Positions 22,661 to 35,254 of a stretch of 64,000 nt of DNA are shown in pieces; positions within the stretch are counted from its first letter, which is position 1, and every line of letters begins with the position of its first letter. The notes under the pieces were generated by a model. It had not been told where the DNA came from and ran no database searches. It saw only the letters and a list, made by a program, of their open reading frames with translations. This DNA comes from Xylocopa sonorina (lineage: Eukaryota > Arthropoda > Insecta > Hymenoptera > Apidae), in the NCBI RefSeq assembly GCF_050948175.1, contig NW_027490173.1:558001-622000 (forward strand), written 5' to 3'. Both the position numbers and the translations under genes were made by a program.

Positions 22661-23130
22661 TCTTCGTTCTGGGGCGATACTCGTATCACGGCACTATTAA
22701 TGCACCGCGATATAGCACACGGCCGTGGCAATGACACTATTAGCTCACCATAGCTATACGCGTGGTAGTGGCGTAGGCTAACATTAGCTAATGGGGAAGC
22801 TGTTTCCATAAAAATTATAAACGAATGTGAAAAATGACTAAACTAAACAAGTTATTTATTTTGATTCGAAAATAGAAACACCGGCACGAAATAAAGATAT
22901 AAGAACTCGATTTTATTATTTTCTATAATCTAGCTCTATGCGGCGATTTTTTCCATGAAAATTCGTTAATTATTTTCCTTAAGTACTTTATCATAAAAAT
23001 ATATACATTTATTATATATATATATATTTTTTCTTCAATTTATCGTTACAAATTCATGCAATTAACAACATGTCATTTAAGAAATGGCACAAGGTGAAGT
23101 TAGGGTCGCATCAGCATGCATTTTTATTTT
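22661..23130. other. Block B segment shared with block C
   Basis: Inverted match to 56490-56735 (ATTAATGCACCGCGATATAG, GTTACAAATTCATGCAATTA). It contains a TATATA microsatellite near 23017. No gene. Confidence 0.5.
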
Positions 23131-23134
23131 ATAG

Positions 23135-24512
23135 TGTGACGGAGTTTTCCCGTTACAATCCGCAAGAAAGGGGTATATAGAACCAATAATACAGGGGTTA
23201 TACAGAAGTTTAATCCGGAGTTATATCGGGGTACAAAATATCCGCGTGATTCGACAACGCGAAGTACAGAACAATAAATTTCCTATCCAGTGAGTATTTC
23301 GAAGCTGCGAGGCTGGGACTTTTTTGGGCGCCAGCTACTCAAGAAGTAGCAAAAACTAATAAACCACGCAACCCGGGGGAAACCCGGTGCAAGATAACCC
23401 TCGAAATTTCGAAATACTCCGTCGCTCGACTATTTCTAGCCGAGTACGCCAATTAGGGTCGCGGGATACTGAACTCACGGCTTCTTTCTATATTGCCTTG
23501 ACGCGGTATTACAAAAGGGTATACGACACGCCGCGAATGACCGGGGAACACCACCCGTTATACAATACAAATTATAATACGCGATATCACAAATGCGGCA
23601 GGGAACAAATGGGACGCTTTAGCGTATAAGGACTCACGTTCTCGCTTCCAGCAAGTCTGGATCTCGTTCAGTCCGTCTATCTCTCTCTCTCTCTCTCCCT
23701 TCCGAATCGCTCCGTATAATCGCTTGCTCGGTTGCTCGCTAAATAGTCGCTAAGTCGCTGGGAAGAAGAATAGTAGTAGAGTAGGCCGTCTTCATGCTGG
23801 CTAGCTCATTATATAGGTTTGCTGGGGGTCTTCGGATCCCCTTAGATCCTCCTTGGGGCTCCTTGGTGGGGTAGGGCTATACGCTTCGGTATTGTTCGGG
23901 GCATCGATCGGTGGATTTCGGCGATCTTCCCTGATCGCCCCCTGTGGTGTGTCTAGAGGGGGTCCTCTGGATCATCTGAACTGCGGCGCGTGTCGCGCGC
24001 CGCGTTTTCCACGGCTCACCTGCAATTCCGCTGCGCATCTTGAGTTTTCCTCTCCATGGGCTCAGGGGAGGGGTGGAGGTCCTTCTCACACCCGAGAACC
24101 ATCCTGTTCGTCTCCATGGACTATGGCAGCGGTCTTAACGTTGCAGGGCTCTGGGTCGTATCCTTCGGGCTTCAGGGTCTCTTCTTGCTCACTTCCCGAC
24201 TCCTCCACCGTCGAGCCCGTCGCGCTACCTCGGCGCATAGCTCGTCCGCGGACCTGCGGTCTTCTTATCCGCCGAAGAGGCGTCTTATGGGTTGCTTCTT
24301 CTTCAGCTCGCCAGTCTTATTCGTCAAACGGAGAGAGAGAAAAGAACGGGGGGGGGGGGGGGGAGGTTCTACCACCGCGTATTTCACGCTCCTCGCAAAT
24401 ACTGCTATCGCGATGGTCCGTGTCGCGCTTCTCGCATGGGTGGTGATCTGCGAGCTAGTTTAACCGAAGCAGGGGGGGGGGTGAGCAAGCCTTGTGACGT
24501 CACCTCGTCACA
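23135..24512 (+). mobile_element. Solo LTR, 1378 bp, with ATAG target duplication
   Basis: It begins TGTGACGGAG and ends CACCTCGTCACA, giving TGTGACG/CGTCACA end inverted repeats. The flanks ATAG at 23131-23134 and 24513-24516 are a 4-bp duplication. Block C lacks it: the empty site is near 56480-56500. It is related to 14647-15650 and 17262-18005. It contains CT microsatellite (23682-23698), G16 (24348-24363) and G10 (24472-24481). Long GC-rich open frames within it are not genes. Confidence 0.8.
24348..24363 (+). repeat. G16 homopolymer
   Basis: 16 consecutive guanines in the solo LTR, followed 108 bp later by G10 at 24472-24481. Confidence 0.95.
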
Positions 24513-24516
24513 ATAG

Positions 24517-27189
24517 GTAATACATTATTTTATAAATGATATTTTTGGTTTATGACGGGTTGAAAAAAATATATACGACTCTTTTATACTTTTATAATCA
24601 GTGCGGTATAAGAATACAAAGCGAAGAACTATCCACTCTTATCAGGAGTAAAAACAATGTTTGGTACGCAAGGTTCGTTGTAAAATATAATCAAGCAGTT
24701 AATACATCAAATCACAGCACATAATAAATCACTGAAAGTATAATGATATGAATAGTAAGAAAAACATTTTCATTTGTTAGATGTCTATAAATTCAAATTT
24801 AAAAGTCCAAATCACATTTAATACATTATTGTTTAACAAGGTGATTTAATGATGTTCCAAATAGGCGTGGAGAACTAGCTGGTACTTCTGTCAATGTAAT
24901 TTCATTTCTGCTGGATACAGTAAGAACACATTTACAATCTAAGCAAGGTTTCATTAGATCTGGTGGATTTTCCAAATTTTAGGAAGGGATAATGGCAGTA
25001 GTAGTTGGTTCAACGCCATGTGATAAACATATACAACAAGCAAAGCGACATAAACGGATTTAAAATGTTGAAGATTATATAAATTACACTATTACACTTT
25101 TTTAATCCATGTAGCGTTTCTGTTCTTTGTAACCTACAAAGAGTCTTAAGGATGTAACGCAATGTAAAGAAGTTTGGAAACAAAGAAGGCAGGCCTTAAT
25201 CTCAGATAAAGGAAGATTGGATCTGTTGGGTATCATGATTACCGGCGTGCTGTATTAACGGATATGTCATGCAGTTTTAATTTTCAAAACGAGAACAATT
25301 TAAATAAATCTGGAGTCGACACATTGGAAGAAAAATTCTTCCAGTGAAAAATGCTGTATGCAGTGCAATAGCAGCTTCGCATCCCCTTGATATTCCACAG
25401 ATAATCTTATTATTATATATAATAATTATATATAATTATATATTATTTATATATAATTATATGTAAATCTTATCATTTTACTCAATTTACTAGAATCGAA
25501 ATTATGAAATCTATTATGTGGTATTTTTGTAACTGCTACCATACAAATACGCGCGCGCGCACACACACTAACACGCACATACGAAATCCATCAAGATTAA
25601 AGGTACTATGTATGTATTGGAGGATGCGTACAAGAAGAAAGGACTATTACATGGAAAAATTGTAGAATTCCATTAGTAATTGATAATTAGATTATAAACA
25701 TTTATATCCTTTTATCAGAAATTTATATAGGACAAAATTGCAGCACGCAGATGTGTAAATATCACGTTGCGATCTCATTTCATTTTGGCAGTTATACTTA
25801 TATATAAGCATCCATCCAAGCATAAAGTTTGATAATCTTTAAACTATAAAATAGGTATGAAACATTAGACTTTTTGCTGGCGTTGGTCTATTTTATCATT
25901 TTTGGAACTTGTGAAGCATCTAGAACTATAACAACAAAGTACTTTATATTTTTACTCATTGTTTCCAAAGAAAATATTAAATATGAATAACTATGTTCAT
26001 TTTATTATAAATGTATGAGTAAAGTTCAATCTACATAAATAAATATTTTCAAACGGAATTTATTTAACTTTTATCATTTAGCGTATTAAAATATATTACA
26101 AGATATATAAAAATATATTTTACTCTAGTTTTTTTAATATTTTAAATATTTTATATTATCATATTTAACTTTTACAAAAAGTAACAATATTTTTATAAGT
26201 AGGAATAATTTTTCCTTAATTAGTTAATATGTCTGTTCTTTTTAAGAAGAAGGTATTTATTTTTCCAAAGTAAGTTTCGACTTTATATTGACCATTAATT
26301 CCTCTAATCTTCTTGCTTTTCGTAGATCACTGCTACTTTTCAACTTTCCCATTACGGCTTTATCGATGTAAGTTTTAATTCTTCAAAAGATATATAATAT
26401 TATGTTATTAATAAAATTATTTTACATTTCTAATTAATTTGATCGTAAAAAATATATTTTTCAATGAGAAAGCATTGCGAGAAAGTTTTGTGAATCCATT
26501 GTTAATGTTGTACGTAGTGGTTGACTAGGTTCTCCTCTCCCTGCCGCATCTTTTTACCATTTTTGAGATTCAAAAACTGTGCACCAGCGTCGTCACCTTT
26601 AAAATTTACGAAATTTACATATTATAAATTTTTGCAAACATGATATTAATTAACTATTGAATTATGGTTGCTTGGGCAATAAATTAGACTAATCTGTGAT
26701 GTGCTGCAATGTACGAAGACTAATGAATTTTTTTAACATAATGAACAATAAATAGTACTTGAACTTACAGTTTTGTTAACATACTCGCTGCTTAAATTAG
26801 TCTGCATAACAAATAATATTTGCAAGATCTTTTCCTCTGATTTACCTGAACAATTTGTTCGTTCTTTTTAATTGTCGTATATAATTATCCAGATCTATCT
26901 GTTCCAAATTCTCCTCTAGGAAGGAATCAGGCATCATCTTATCTTATCAATAATATTTATATTCTGTAAAATAAATTGATTCGTTTACTAAAATATAAGT
27001 TATACTTTCATATATTAATTATAAACCTTTATTTACTTATTCATACCTGGATTTCACGCACAATGAGTGAAATCCGACATTCCTTCAGTTTTTTAATACT
27101 TCCTCATAGAATACAGACTCATTAGTAACAGATTTACTGTCTTTGCAAAATAAAAGTGTACATTGCATCACCCATTATTTCCAGCTTCC
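24517..27189 (-). other. AT-rich unique-looking segment, block B copy
   Basis: Minus-strand counterpart of 7990-10430 and 53640-55910. The conserved 67-codon frame is broken here (24840-25060). It contains an AT-only low-complexity patch (25408-25466) and a CG/CA microsatellite (25551-25568). The 7566-7990 part of block A is missing from this copy. No intact gene. Confidence 0.5.
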
Positions 27190-27490
27190 CACAATAATTT
27201 TTTGATTCTAGCTAGTGTTGCTTGTGGTTAATAATCCATAAATTATCGACGACTGGAGTTACCAACAACTGATAACGTATGCAATCACACACGGCTGGTG
27301 TAACCAATAGTAGGTAACTTAAGACATATCAGCGACTGGAGTTGCCTGCGATCGGTAACTCACGATATGTCGACAGTAGGTGATGCATGCTGTCGATAAC
27401 TCATGGTATTATAACGGCTGGTAATGCCAATAGTCGGTAATTCATGAAGTGTCGACAGATGGCATTGCCAGCTATCAGTAATCCATCTCT
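27190..27490 (-). repeat. 41-46 bp minisatellite, block B
   Basis: Units with GGTAACTCACGATATGTCG and GGAGTTGCC, inverted relative to 52240-52610. There is no insertion at the point where block A carries the 630-bp element. Confidence 0.7.
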
Positions 27491-27775
27491 TAGTTGTCTT
27501 AACTTAGTCTAACATCCTCCAAACTTAATTTAAACCAAGCTAACCCTAGTTACACCTAATCTGACTTAACCTGCCTTCACTCAAATCTAACTCAACCTAA
27601 CACAATCTAACTTTACCTGTTTTAAACATAAACAATTCAAACCTACGCTTTCTTATATCTAACCCAACATAACCGAGCAACCTACAAACATTCCCAAACA
27701 TAACCCAACCTAACCTAATCTAGCGTAACCTAACTAAATCTATCGTAACCACTTTTCCATCTCGGGACGCAAGCA
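27491..27775 (-). repeat. Degenerate CCTAACC (TTAGG-like) tract, block B
   Basis: CCTAACCTAATC, CTCAACCTAACACAATC and similar. It is the inverted match of 6320-6560 and 51985-52235, and lies 5' of the R1-like gag on the same strand as the element. Confidence 0.6.
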
Positions 27776-28639
27776 ACCTTCGCAACTTTCCCAGGGATGA
27801 GGCTATGTAGTAAGCCTTCCGCAGTTACGGAATAGCAGAAATCCAATTCGATTGAACGCTTATTCACGAAATGTAATGTAATGATCGGCGGGATCAAGCG
27901 GAGCGGTTCCGCATCTTATACAGGAGCGCCTTCGGCGAAATGAAAACAAACAGTCGGAAAAGAATAAATCTTTACTAAAAAATCATATGGAAATCCGATA
28001 TTTCGACGCGCATATAATGTACATCTAACTAAAACGTAACTCGAAAAATACGAAAGATAAGAGAAAATATTCTCCAATATTTGACATATATAAATCAACG
28101 GATGTAAGGAGAACACTTGATCTTGGGGTAGCGAGACCGGGGCGCTAGCCTGAAGTAATCGCATAACGCTGGTTCCGGGATGGTGCAGAGAGGAAATGTG
28201 ATGGGTAGAGAGCAAAAAATAACAACAACGTAACTAGAGAGAAAAAAAAGGAAAACTGTGGAAACATTGCATTAATTGAGAGGAAATCCTAGAAATATCA
28301 AACAACAGATTACATACCATACCATAAGGGCAAGGTACAACGAAATAGACGACATCGTGAGAGAAAATAAAAAATCGAGAAACTTAAAGAGAAAATAATA
28401 AATTAGATTGAATGAATCAATATCACTGATCCCGGCAAGCTTAATGGAAAACGCATGACTACGAATCGGCTAGAGTATAAGATAGATGCTGGTCGCGGTT
28501 CGAGTGGCCCTGGGAATCCCCCGCCCGCATTAGGGCAGGCAGTAGGATGGTAGAGGGCCTGCAGCCCCCCCCCCCCCCCAGCTCCCACCCCCAGCGTGAG
28601 CGAGGCTGCTGTGCATATGCTGCTGTGAGGAGCTGCCGG
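27776..28639 (+). other. 5' leader of R1-like element, copy B
   Basis: Non-coding leader with stops in the gag frame, including C15 at 28565-28579. It is colinear with the leaders of copies A and C. Confidence 0.5.
28565..28579 (+). repeat. C15 homopolymer
   Basis: 15 consecutive cytosines in the R1-like leader. The homologous place is an interrupted G run in A and G16 in C (read on the other strand). Confidence 0.95.
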
Positions 28640-29771
28640 CTCGCGATTCGGAATCAGCCCTGTCGAGTCCTGGCAGAAGATTAAAGGTTGAGCAAGCGGT
28701 TCGAAGCCCCTTGTCGATGACACAGAAAGATAGGGAAATAGAGAAGGATAATAAAAGCGTATATAAAGGAGAAAAAGAAAGCTCCGGAAGGAAGTACAGA
28801 CACGAAAGGACAAGCATCAGGAGCCGAAATAAGGGAACCAAGAAGAAAGAGCAGGATAATGGAATAGTTGATAAGAACCGATAGACCGATAAGAATAACG
28901 TCTACACTTTCGAATAGAAGAATAGGTAGCCACACATCAGACGTAATGATTGATATTATGAGGGAGGATACAGCAAAGCTAATGACATATTAGGAAACGT
29001 TAACGGGAAACATCAGGCATATAAAAAAAAACTGACATCAAACACTTGATGAAACTAGTGGCGAACGTTTACAGAAAAAAAATGAAGCAATTAAAGGAGC
29101 AGGAAGCATTCGAGGACAAGCTACGAGATGAGGAAACGCAGAAAAAATGACAGAAATATGAAAAGATGACGCAAGAAAATCGAGAGTGGGAGATATAATT
29201 CTGGAGTTTAACAAGAAAGCAGGTGTAGAGAACAAAGTAATGGAGGTAAAAGAATTTCTGAAAAAAGGATTCGGTATAAAGCCTACGAGTGCGAGTATAA
29301 TGTCCCAACTAAGGGACATATACCCGTTGGATTACCAGAGAAGGAATAAAGGAGGACATAAGACGAACATTGAATGAAATCGAAGGAAAGCATGGCGGTA
29401 TAAACGTCAAGTTGTTAAAACAAAAGTGGAAAGGCTACCAATTCGCGTTAGTTGAATGTGAACAGAAATACAGCAACGAGCAGAAGAAGGTAAAACTACT
29501 CAGAACAGCATTGACCTCTTGTCCCTGCTAAGTGCTACCAAGAGTAGAGAGATGCTGCAAGTGCCATAAACTGGGACATATCGGTAGAAATTGCGAAGAA
29601 GTCAAGGATAATAAGGAAACCTGCAGAAGATGCGGATTCCAGAATCATACGATGATTGATTGCATCGCGAACAAACCGAAATGTATCATTTGTAGCGAGG
29701 CAGGAAAAAACAATCCGTACACCAGATACGTTACCGGAGCTTTAATTGTCCGGTCTACAGAAAGGCCTTGA
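28640..29771 (+). pseudogene. R1-clade-like gag (ORF1) remnant, copy B (best zinc knuckles)
   Basis: The N-terminal part reads PGRRLKVEQAVRSPLSMTQK and is basic. The middle 29186-29377 reads IILEFNKKAGVENKVMEVKE. The C-terminal part 29532-29771 holds three cysteine knuckles: CCKCHKLGHIGRNC, CRRCGFQNHTMIDC and CIICSEAG followed by TGALIV. Three consecutive CCHC-type knuckles at the end of ORF1 are characteristic of R1-clade (R1, TRAS, SART) and I-like non-LTR elements, where they bind element RNA. Frames break at 29378 and 29531 and before 29186. The endonuclease follows immediately downstream. Confidence 0.75.
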
Positions 29772-29774
29772 TAG

Positions 29775-30445
29775 AAAAAAACGAGAAATGAATATGGAAT
29801 TGAAAGTCCCACAAATCGATCTGAACAGATGCCGAATTGCGCAAGAAATCATGCAGAAAATGTAAGAATACTGACTGTAAGACGAGAACGGTGACGCTCC
29901 GATATGGATAACCGGCGTTAATCGAAAATGTTGCACATATGGCACCACGTACTCGTCGACCGGTACCGTTTATGTTCGAAGAAACAAAAGTTAGAAGTTG
30001 CTACTTCTCGCCGAACAGGAACGGAAAGCAATCGAAGAATATATAACCGAAACTGAGGTTAACATAGAAAAGGGAAAGAAAGCAAGCAGAAAAATAATCG
30101 CTGGTGACCTGAACGAAAAATCGGTAATCAGGAGTAGTAAGAAGAACAACCATAGAGAGGAAAAGATTATCAAAGTGGCTCGAAGAAACGACCTAATCGC
30201 GACGAATCCGAAAGAAGGCTATACATACTTTAAGAACCAAAACAAATAAAAAATAGACATAACGTTGATAGGAGGTTGTATATACGCTGAGTTGAGTAAA
30301 GCAGAACTGTTTGAGATATTTTCAGCGTCGGACCATCAATACATACTACTTACCTTCCAAAGTACGAATTTCAAGAACAACGAAGACGGATTTGCAAGCC
30401 TCGATGGAAAGAAAGCGAACTGGGGCAAACCAAATAAATGATCGA
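29775..30445 (+). pseudogene. R1-clade-like endonuclease remnant, copy B
   Basis: After gag, frames read MEYMELKVPQ-like and then, in 29998-30249, KASRKIIAGDLNEKSVIRSS, where GDLNxKS matches the GDFNAKS motif of APE-type endonucleases. This is followed by VARRNDLIATNPKEGYTYF. After a stop at 30249 the DITLIGG stretch and EIFSASDHQYILLTF close the domain (SDH motif with catalytic histidine). The domain is thus almost complete but broken. No reverse transcriptase follows: at 30446 the sequence turns into the AT-rich tail module shared by all copies. Confidence 0.7.
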
Positions 30446-31310
30446 CTTATATAACATATAGATATTTATTTTCGTTTGGAGCGGATGATCCATTTTTAAG
30501 TAACTAAAACTTATGATAAGTATAATTATATAAACCAGTTTCAAATATTTAATTAAAACATTATAAAATGATATGAAATTAGATAGATAATTATTAGATA
30601 GATAAGAGATATTGTATTTTGAATTAACTAAAATATAAAATATGTATTAATATAATATTTGTACCAATTTGAAATATTTACTTGAAAAATTATGAAAGCA
30701 TGTGGTCCAGCGAATGGGAACTCGCGTATCGGGGTGAGGCTAGCGGCGCGTCTTTCGCCTTTAACATATGAAATAGTATACTGAACTAGTACAGCATGAA
30801 CTTACAATTACGTGTGTTGTTCGTGTCTTACATTCATAACGTGTGTAACATGGATTTATGAATTCTTATATGTAGCAATACATGAGTCCGGATATATATG
30901 CAAGAGGCTTAAAACTAGAATACAGGTTCAGGTAAAGTCAGCTCCCTGAATTGGAAGGGTCCCCATTGAGGTGATGGGCTGCGGCTGCGCCTGTTAGCAG
31001 GACGGAATCCCCCGTGCGAGGTAGACAAGTGTGTTCATCTTTGGTGTGAGCGAGGCAGATATACTCATTAGTACGACTGAGACAGTAGTGCTCGTTGGTG
31101 AGAGTTAAACAGCGATGCCTGGTGTGAACGAGCCATGTATACTGGTCGGTCCGAGTGACACAGCGGTACTTGGTGCTTGTGAGCGCGTGCAGAAGTGCTT
31201 GCGTGAACGCTGCCTGTTGCCGGTTCTGCAGGCGAGCGTGGCAGGTTGCCTGAGTCCAAGGGTTGATGCTGGGGGTGCACACAGGCTCATGTGTGGAATG
31301 GTTACTTAGA
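30446..31310 (-). repeat. Tail module of block B with 27-bp repeats
   Basis: Inverted counterpart of 3466-3989 and 48571-49290. It includes an AT-rich stretch and the CCAGCGAATGGGAACTCGCG motif. Its outer part (31020-31190) is a degenerate 27-bp tandem repeat that, read on minus, encodes repeated CLxxTNEY-type nonapeptides. Confidence 0.65.
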
Positions 31311-31327
31311 AGGCTATACCGTTGCAT
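30938..31327 (-). other. Open frame over 27-bp repeats (nonapeptide repeat), copy B
   Basis: 129 codons on minus. The middle is a 9-residue periodic sequence (CVTRTDQYT, then CLTLTNEHY, CLSRTNEYI, CLAHTKDEH, CLPRTGDSV) followed by LTGAAAAHHLNGDPSNSG. The same frame is open in block C (48559-48774) and in fragment D (46586-46840, more regular). A 27-bp period keeps the frame open by itself, so coding is not shown. No known family. Confidence 0.3.
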
Positions 31328-31525
31328 GAATTTGTAGAACTCCCATTCCTTTCAGGAGCAGAAGCAGATAAGCATAATGCAGTGCATAGAACATTGCAAA
31401 TAACTTACCTTGAATCGTTGAATCTCTTTAGATGGGCTGTTGTGTTGCATGATGCATTAGAACTCTAATGCATTGGCACGCAGACACTGCGAAACGCCAT
31501 CACATTGTGAGCAACTGTAGGATTC
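31311..31525 (+). repeat. 178-bp satellite, forward
   Basis: A little over one forward monomer (CAGATAAGCATAATGC, GACACTGCGAAACGCC). The strand flips near 31525. Confidence 0.8.
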
Positions 31526-32479
31526 ATAGGATTCATAAGTATCGATGCAATAGAGTTCTAATGCTTCATGCCATGCGATAGCGTGTCTCATTTCATTATT
31601 TCAAAATAAGTAATCTGTAACGTTCCATGCACATCGCTATGCATATCTACTTCTATATTTGATAAGATTGTGACATCTATACTTCCATGCAGCAGGCTGG
31701 CCCTTCACAATGTCTGCTTGTTGATACAGTACTGTTCTAATGCTACACGCAATGCCATGGTGCATTCCAATTCAGTGTTTCATAGTAAGTAAGCTGCATT
31801 CTTTTATTCATAACATTATGCTTATCTGCTTCAGTTCTTCAAAAGAATGTGAATTATGCAGATGCATGCAAGAGGCTGTCGCTTCATAGTGTTTGCGTGC
31901 GAAAGTAATGACGTTGTAATGCTCCATGCAATGCGGTGGTGCATCTCATTCTGTCGTTCTAAAGTAAGTAAGCTGTAATCCTCCATGCTTAGCGCTACAC
32001 TTATCTGCTTTGCTCCACAAATGAATGTCAATTTTACAGTTACATTCAGCGAGGTGGCAATTCATAGTATCTGCGTGTCAAAGCAATAGAGTTTAATATT
32101 CCACGCAATGCGATAGCACATCTCATTTCAGCCTTTCAAAGCAATCAAGGTTTAATTTTGTATGTATAGAATTATGCTTAGCTCCTTCAATTCCTCCAAA
32201 GAATATGCACTATACAGTTCCATGCAACCGGATGGCGCTTTATAGTGTCTGGGTGTCAATACAATAGACTTCTAATGTACTATGCAATGCGATGGCGCAC
32301 TTCATTTCATTGTATCAAAGTAAGTAAGCTGTGTTCTTCTATGAATAGCATTATGCTCATCTGCTTCTACACCTCAAAAGAATGTGAATTATACAGTTCC
32401 ATGTAATGGGATTGTGCATATCATTCCAACCATTCAAAGAATGAAAGGTGTAATCTTTTATGCATAGCATTACGCTTAA
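31526..32479 (-). repeat. 178-bp satellite, reverse
   Basis: Five to six reverse monomers (CTTATCTGCTTC, AAAGTAAGTAAGCTG, CAATGCGATGGCGCA). It ends at CATTACGCTTAA, next to the piggyBac 1 sequence. Confidence 0.85.
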
Positions 32480-34837
32480 TGCATTGATAAGCGGCGACCT
32501 AAGAGACATTTGAAGCCTGAGCACCTGCAACGAATTGGCATCTTAAATCCCAGTTCCCCGCCGGTCATATTCGTTTGTTTTAGGTCACTGAATAACGAAA
32601 TAAAATATTTAAAACGTTATATATTTTTGTTAAATAGAACATTTTATTTGCATATTCATCATATACAATTTAACGGTAATTAGAAAAAGAAGATGAAAAT
32701 TATTAATTTATATTAATGGAGAAAAGTACAGTTTCTTATTTCATGGTGGATTAATGCATATACATAACGTAAACAGAAGGCAAATGTTTTAATACTTGAA
32801 GCAAGTATTTACAATGTCCAAGATGTGAAGGTACTATGCATTCAGCACACATAAAGTTGCTTTCGCTTCTTTTTTTACCAGCAGAGCAAACTTTAAAGGA
32901 CGTCGTACGAATCAGTTTTTTCCCTTATCCAAAAATTCTGGTAACTTTATTATTCTTCATATGATCCGAAAGTCCCTGGGGCTGTCAAATATTGGTGTGC
33001 GAGGTGTAGGAATATGTACAGGAGTACTTGAATTGTTAGAAAGAGTAGTAATAGAGGTATCAGTTAGTACATCTTGTATATTTGCGTTTCCCTCGATCCA
33101 AGAACGTCTATCAATATGTAAAAATTGTTTATATTTTATAATGTTGCCATTCAATTCAATATATAATCTAAATGCAATAAACAGTGCGCAATTTAAAAGA
33201 AACAAGACTGTCTTCTTTGTCCACTTCACCGTTTTTCTCATGATGGAATAATATGATAAATAATGATCTGCCAAATCTGCAGCCATCATATATTTATTAT
33301 ATTCTATGACGGAATAAGGTTTTATAATTTCTTGTTTTGTTTTCCTGTGTATTTTATTTGTTTTAATTAATTTTCCCGAATGTATCGTGGAAACCATATG
33401 TACGACATTCTGTTCCGGCTTCCACGCCTTTACTATAACTTCACCCATTCTTTTACACTTATAATCTCCAGTTTTCAATCTGAAATGCAGTAAAGACTCA
33501 GGAACACCCCTATTTGCTCTAATTGTACCACAAACTCCTGTACCATTTATCATGAGCAATTCTGCAGTTTTAAAGCTATTATAATAGTTGTCCATGTATA
33601 AGTGGTGTATCAAACATATATTTTTATCAAGTAATGACATAATACTTAATAATGACATAATACTAATAATATATCTGGCCCAATTTATTGCCTTCCGCAC
33701 AGTACATTTCTATATTGGTAACATATCTGGTTCTAGCTTCGCAAAGCATACGGCAAAGTAGGCCGTACTTTATTATTTTTGCCGGATTGTATGTTTTTAT
33801 AGACAATTTTCCACGCCATGGAATAATGGATTAATCAAGCGAAAGTTCTTTCCTGGGTGTGTATACAGATTTAAATTTATCTAATAAGTAGCTCAAAATG
33901 GCCTGAATCTTAGCGAGCTTATTAGAATCGTTTATTGTTTGATTCTTTGAAAAATGCCACATCCTACAAATCTGGCGAAATCTCTTGCATGGCATTATTG
34001 TGGAGAACGATGGTGTTCTCATGTAAAATTCGGAGAACCAGTAATTATTTCTTACATCTTTCTTTATCTGACCCATCATTATAATTATACCAAGAAATTT
34101 TTTCTTCTCGGCTAGAGTAATATCACATCACTTTGATATTTTTTCCTCTCGCTCATCTTGTCCTTATCTTTCTGGTAAAACATGTTGGATTCATTGATCA
34201 TTAATTGAAACAAATCATTGCCAATAAACAATTCGACGATTTCTTTTACGCTTTTCTTATCAATAGGAAAAATTTTTGGGCCTGACACACCTGTAAAATC
34301 TGATGCGGTAGGAATTTTATCAACATCTGACACAATCGATGGAATCATCGGAATCGCTTGAATGCTGTAGTGAAATGGCTCTTAATCTTATTCTTGAACC
34401 CACATCACTATCGCTGTCCTCGACTTTTATATCAGAATCTTCTGAATATACCGAATGTAGGATAGAGAGTCAGCAATATACTCATCAATAATATCACTCA
34501 TATTATGTGGGTAAAAAGTTACAAAATAATAAACCTTGTTATACTGGTAAACTAGAAGCGTAAGCGTACGAAACAGAAAATGACTATGGAATGAACTGTT
34601 CCAGAATAATTCTTGCTTTGATTGTTTCTAAACTATCGTATAAGTTTTATATTTTGGGCATAAAAAATGAAGATCGACATAACCATGGCAAGTACATACA
34701 AATCGATGTACAAGATACTCAAACCAGCAAAAAAATTGCACATCATCGTGGGATCAGCGCACAAGCGTCAGACTCAGAAACCCACGTTTTCGCGGGGCTA
34801 GCGCTCAAGTGACATACTCAAAAACCCGCGTTATCAC
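32480..34837 (-). mobile_element. piggyBac 1, broken element
   Basis: A piggyBac-family element on minus, embedded in reverse satellite. The transposase remnants cover 32760-34480. The right subterminal region (34747-34832) holds two tandem units of about 42 bp (GTCAGACTCAGAAACCCACG and a GACATACTCAAAAACCCGCG relative), likely transposase-binding sites by analogy with the other copies. A TTAA lies at 32477-32480 on the left. Clear terminal inverted repeats were not matched. A possible 3' UTR is at 32590-32760. Confidence 0.7.
32760..34348 (-). pseudogene. piggyBac transposase 1 (DDE_Tnp_1_7), broken
   Basis: On minus, N- to C-terminal. 34112-34348 reads FTGVSGPKI and NDLFQLMINESNMFY, the start of the domain. 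33831-34079 reads CKRFRQICRMWHFSKN and ends ELSLD then stop. 32957-33700 reads HLYMDNYYNS, GTIRANRGVPE, KRMGEVIVKAW and DLADHYLSYYSIMRKTVKW. A C-terminal cysteine-rich finger is at about 32800-32900 (CAECIVPSHLGHCK). The SLDE, DNYY and DLAD motifs carry the three catalytic aspartates of the cut-and-paste enzyme. A TAA replaces the codon after the first aspartate (33831-33833) and frames are shifted before 33700, so the gene is dead. Confidence 0.85.
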
Positions 34838-35254
34838 AATACGATGGTGCATAGCATTTCATCGTATCGAGGTAAGTAAGGAGTATACTTCGATGCATAG
34901 CATTATGCTTATCTGAATTTTAAGAGAAAGTAAATGCTAGAGTTCCTTGCAACTTAATTGCGCCTCACAGTGTCTGTGTGGCAAATAAACGGTGTTCTAA
35001 AAAGCACCATGCATTGCAATGGCCCACCTGATGTCAACAATTCGAAGTAAGTAAGCTGTAATCTTCTATGGATAGCATTATGCTTATCTGCCTCTGCACT
35101 TCAAAAGAATCTGAATTCTACAGTTCCATGCAACAGGGTAGCGTTTCATAGTGTCTTCTTGTCAAAACCATGGAGTTCTAATGCTCCATGCAATGCGACT
35201 GTGCATTTCATTTGTACGTATCGATCTTAATAAGCTGTAATCTTCTATGCATAA
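34838..35254 (-). repeat. 178-bp satellite, reverse
   Basis: Just over two reverse monomers. The last bases ATAA (35251-35254) are the left target duplication of the Ty3/gypsy element. Confidence 0.85.

Noticed and set aside
23853..24516. Several overlapping GC-rich open frames of up to 197 codons
   Set aside because: They lie inside a solo LTR with defined ends and target duplication; three overlapping frames and glycine/proline runs point to composition, not coding.
29038..29319. Minus-strand hydrophobic frames opposite gag of copy B
   Set aside because: Antisense shadows of the basic gag middle region.
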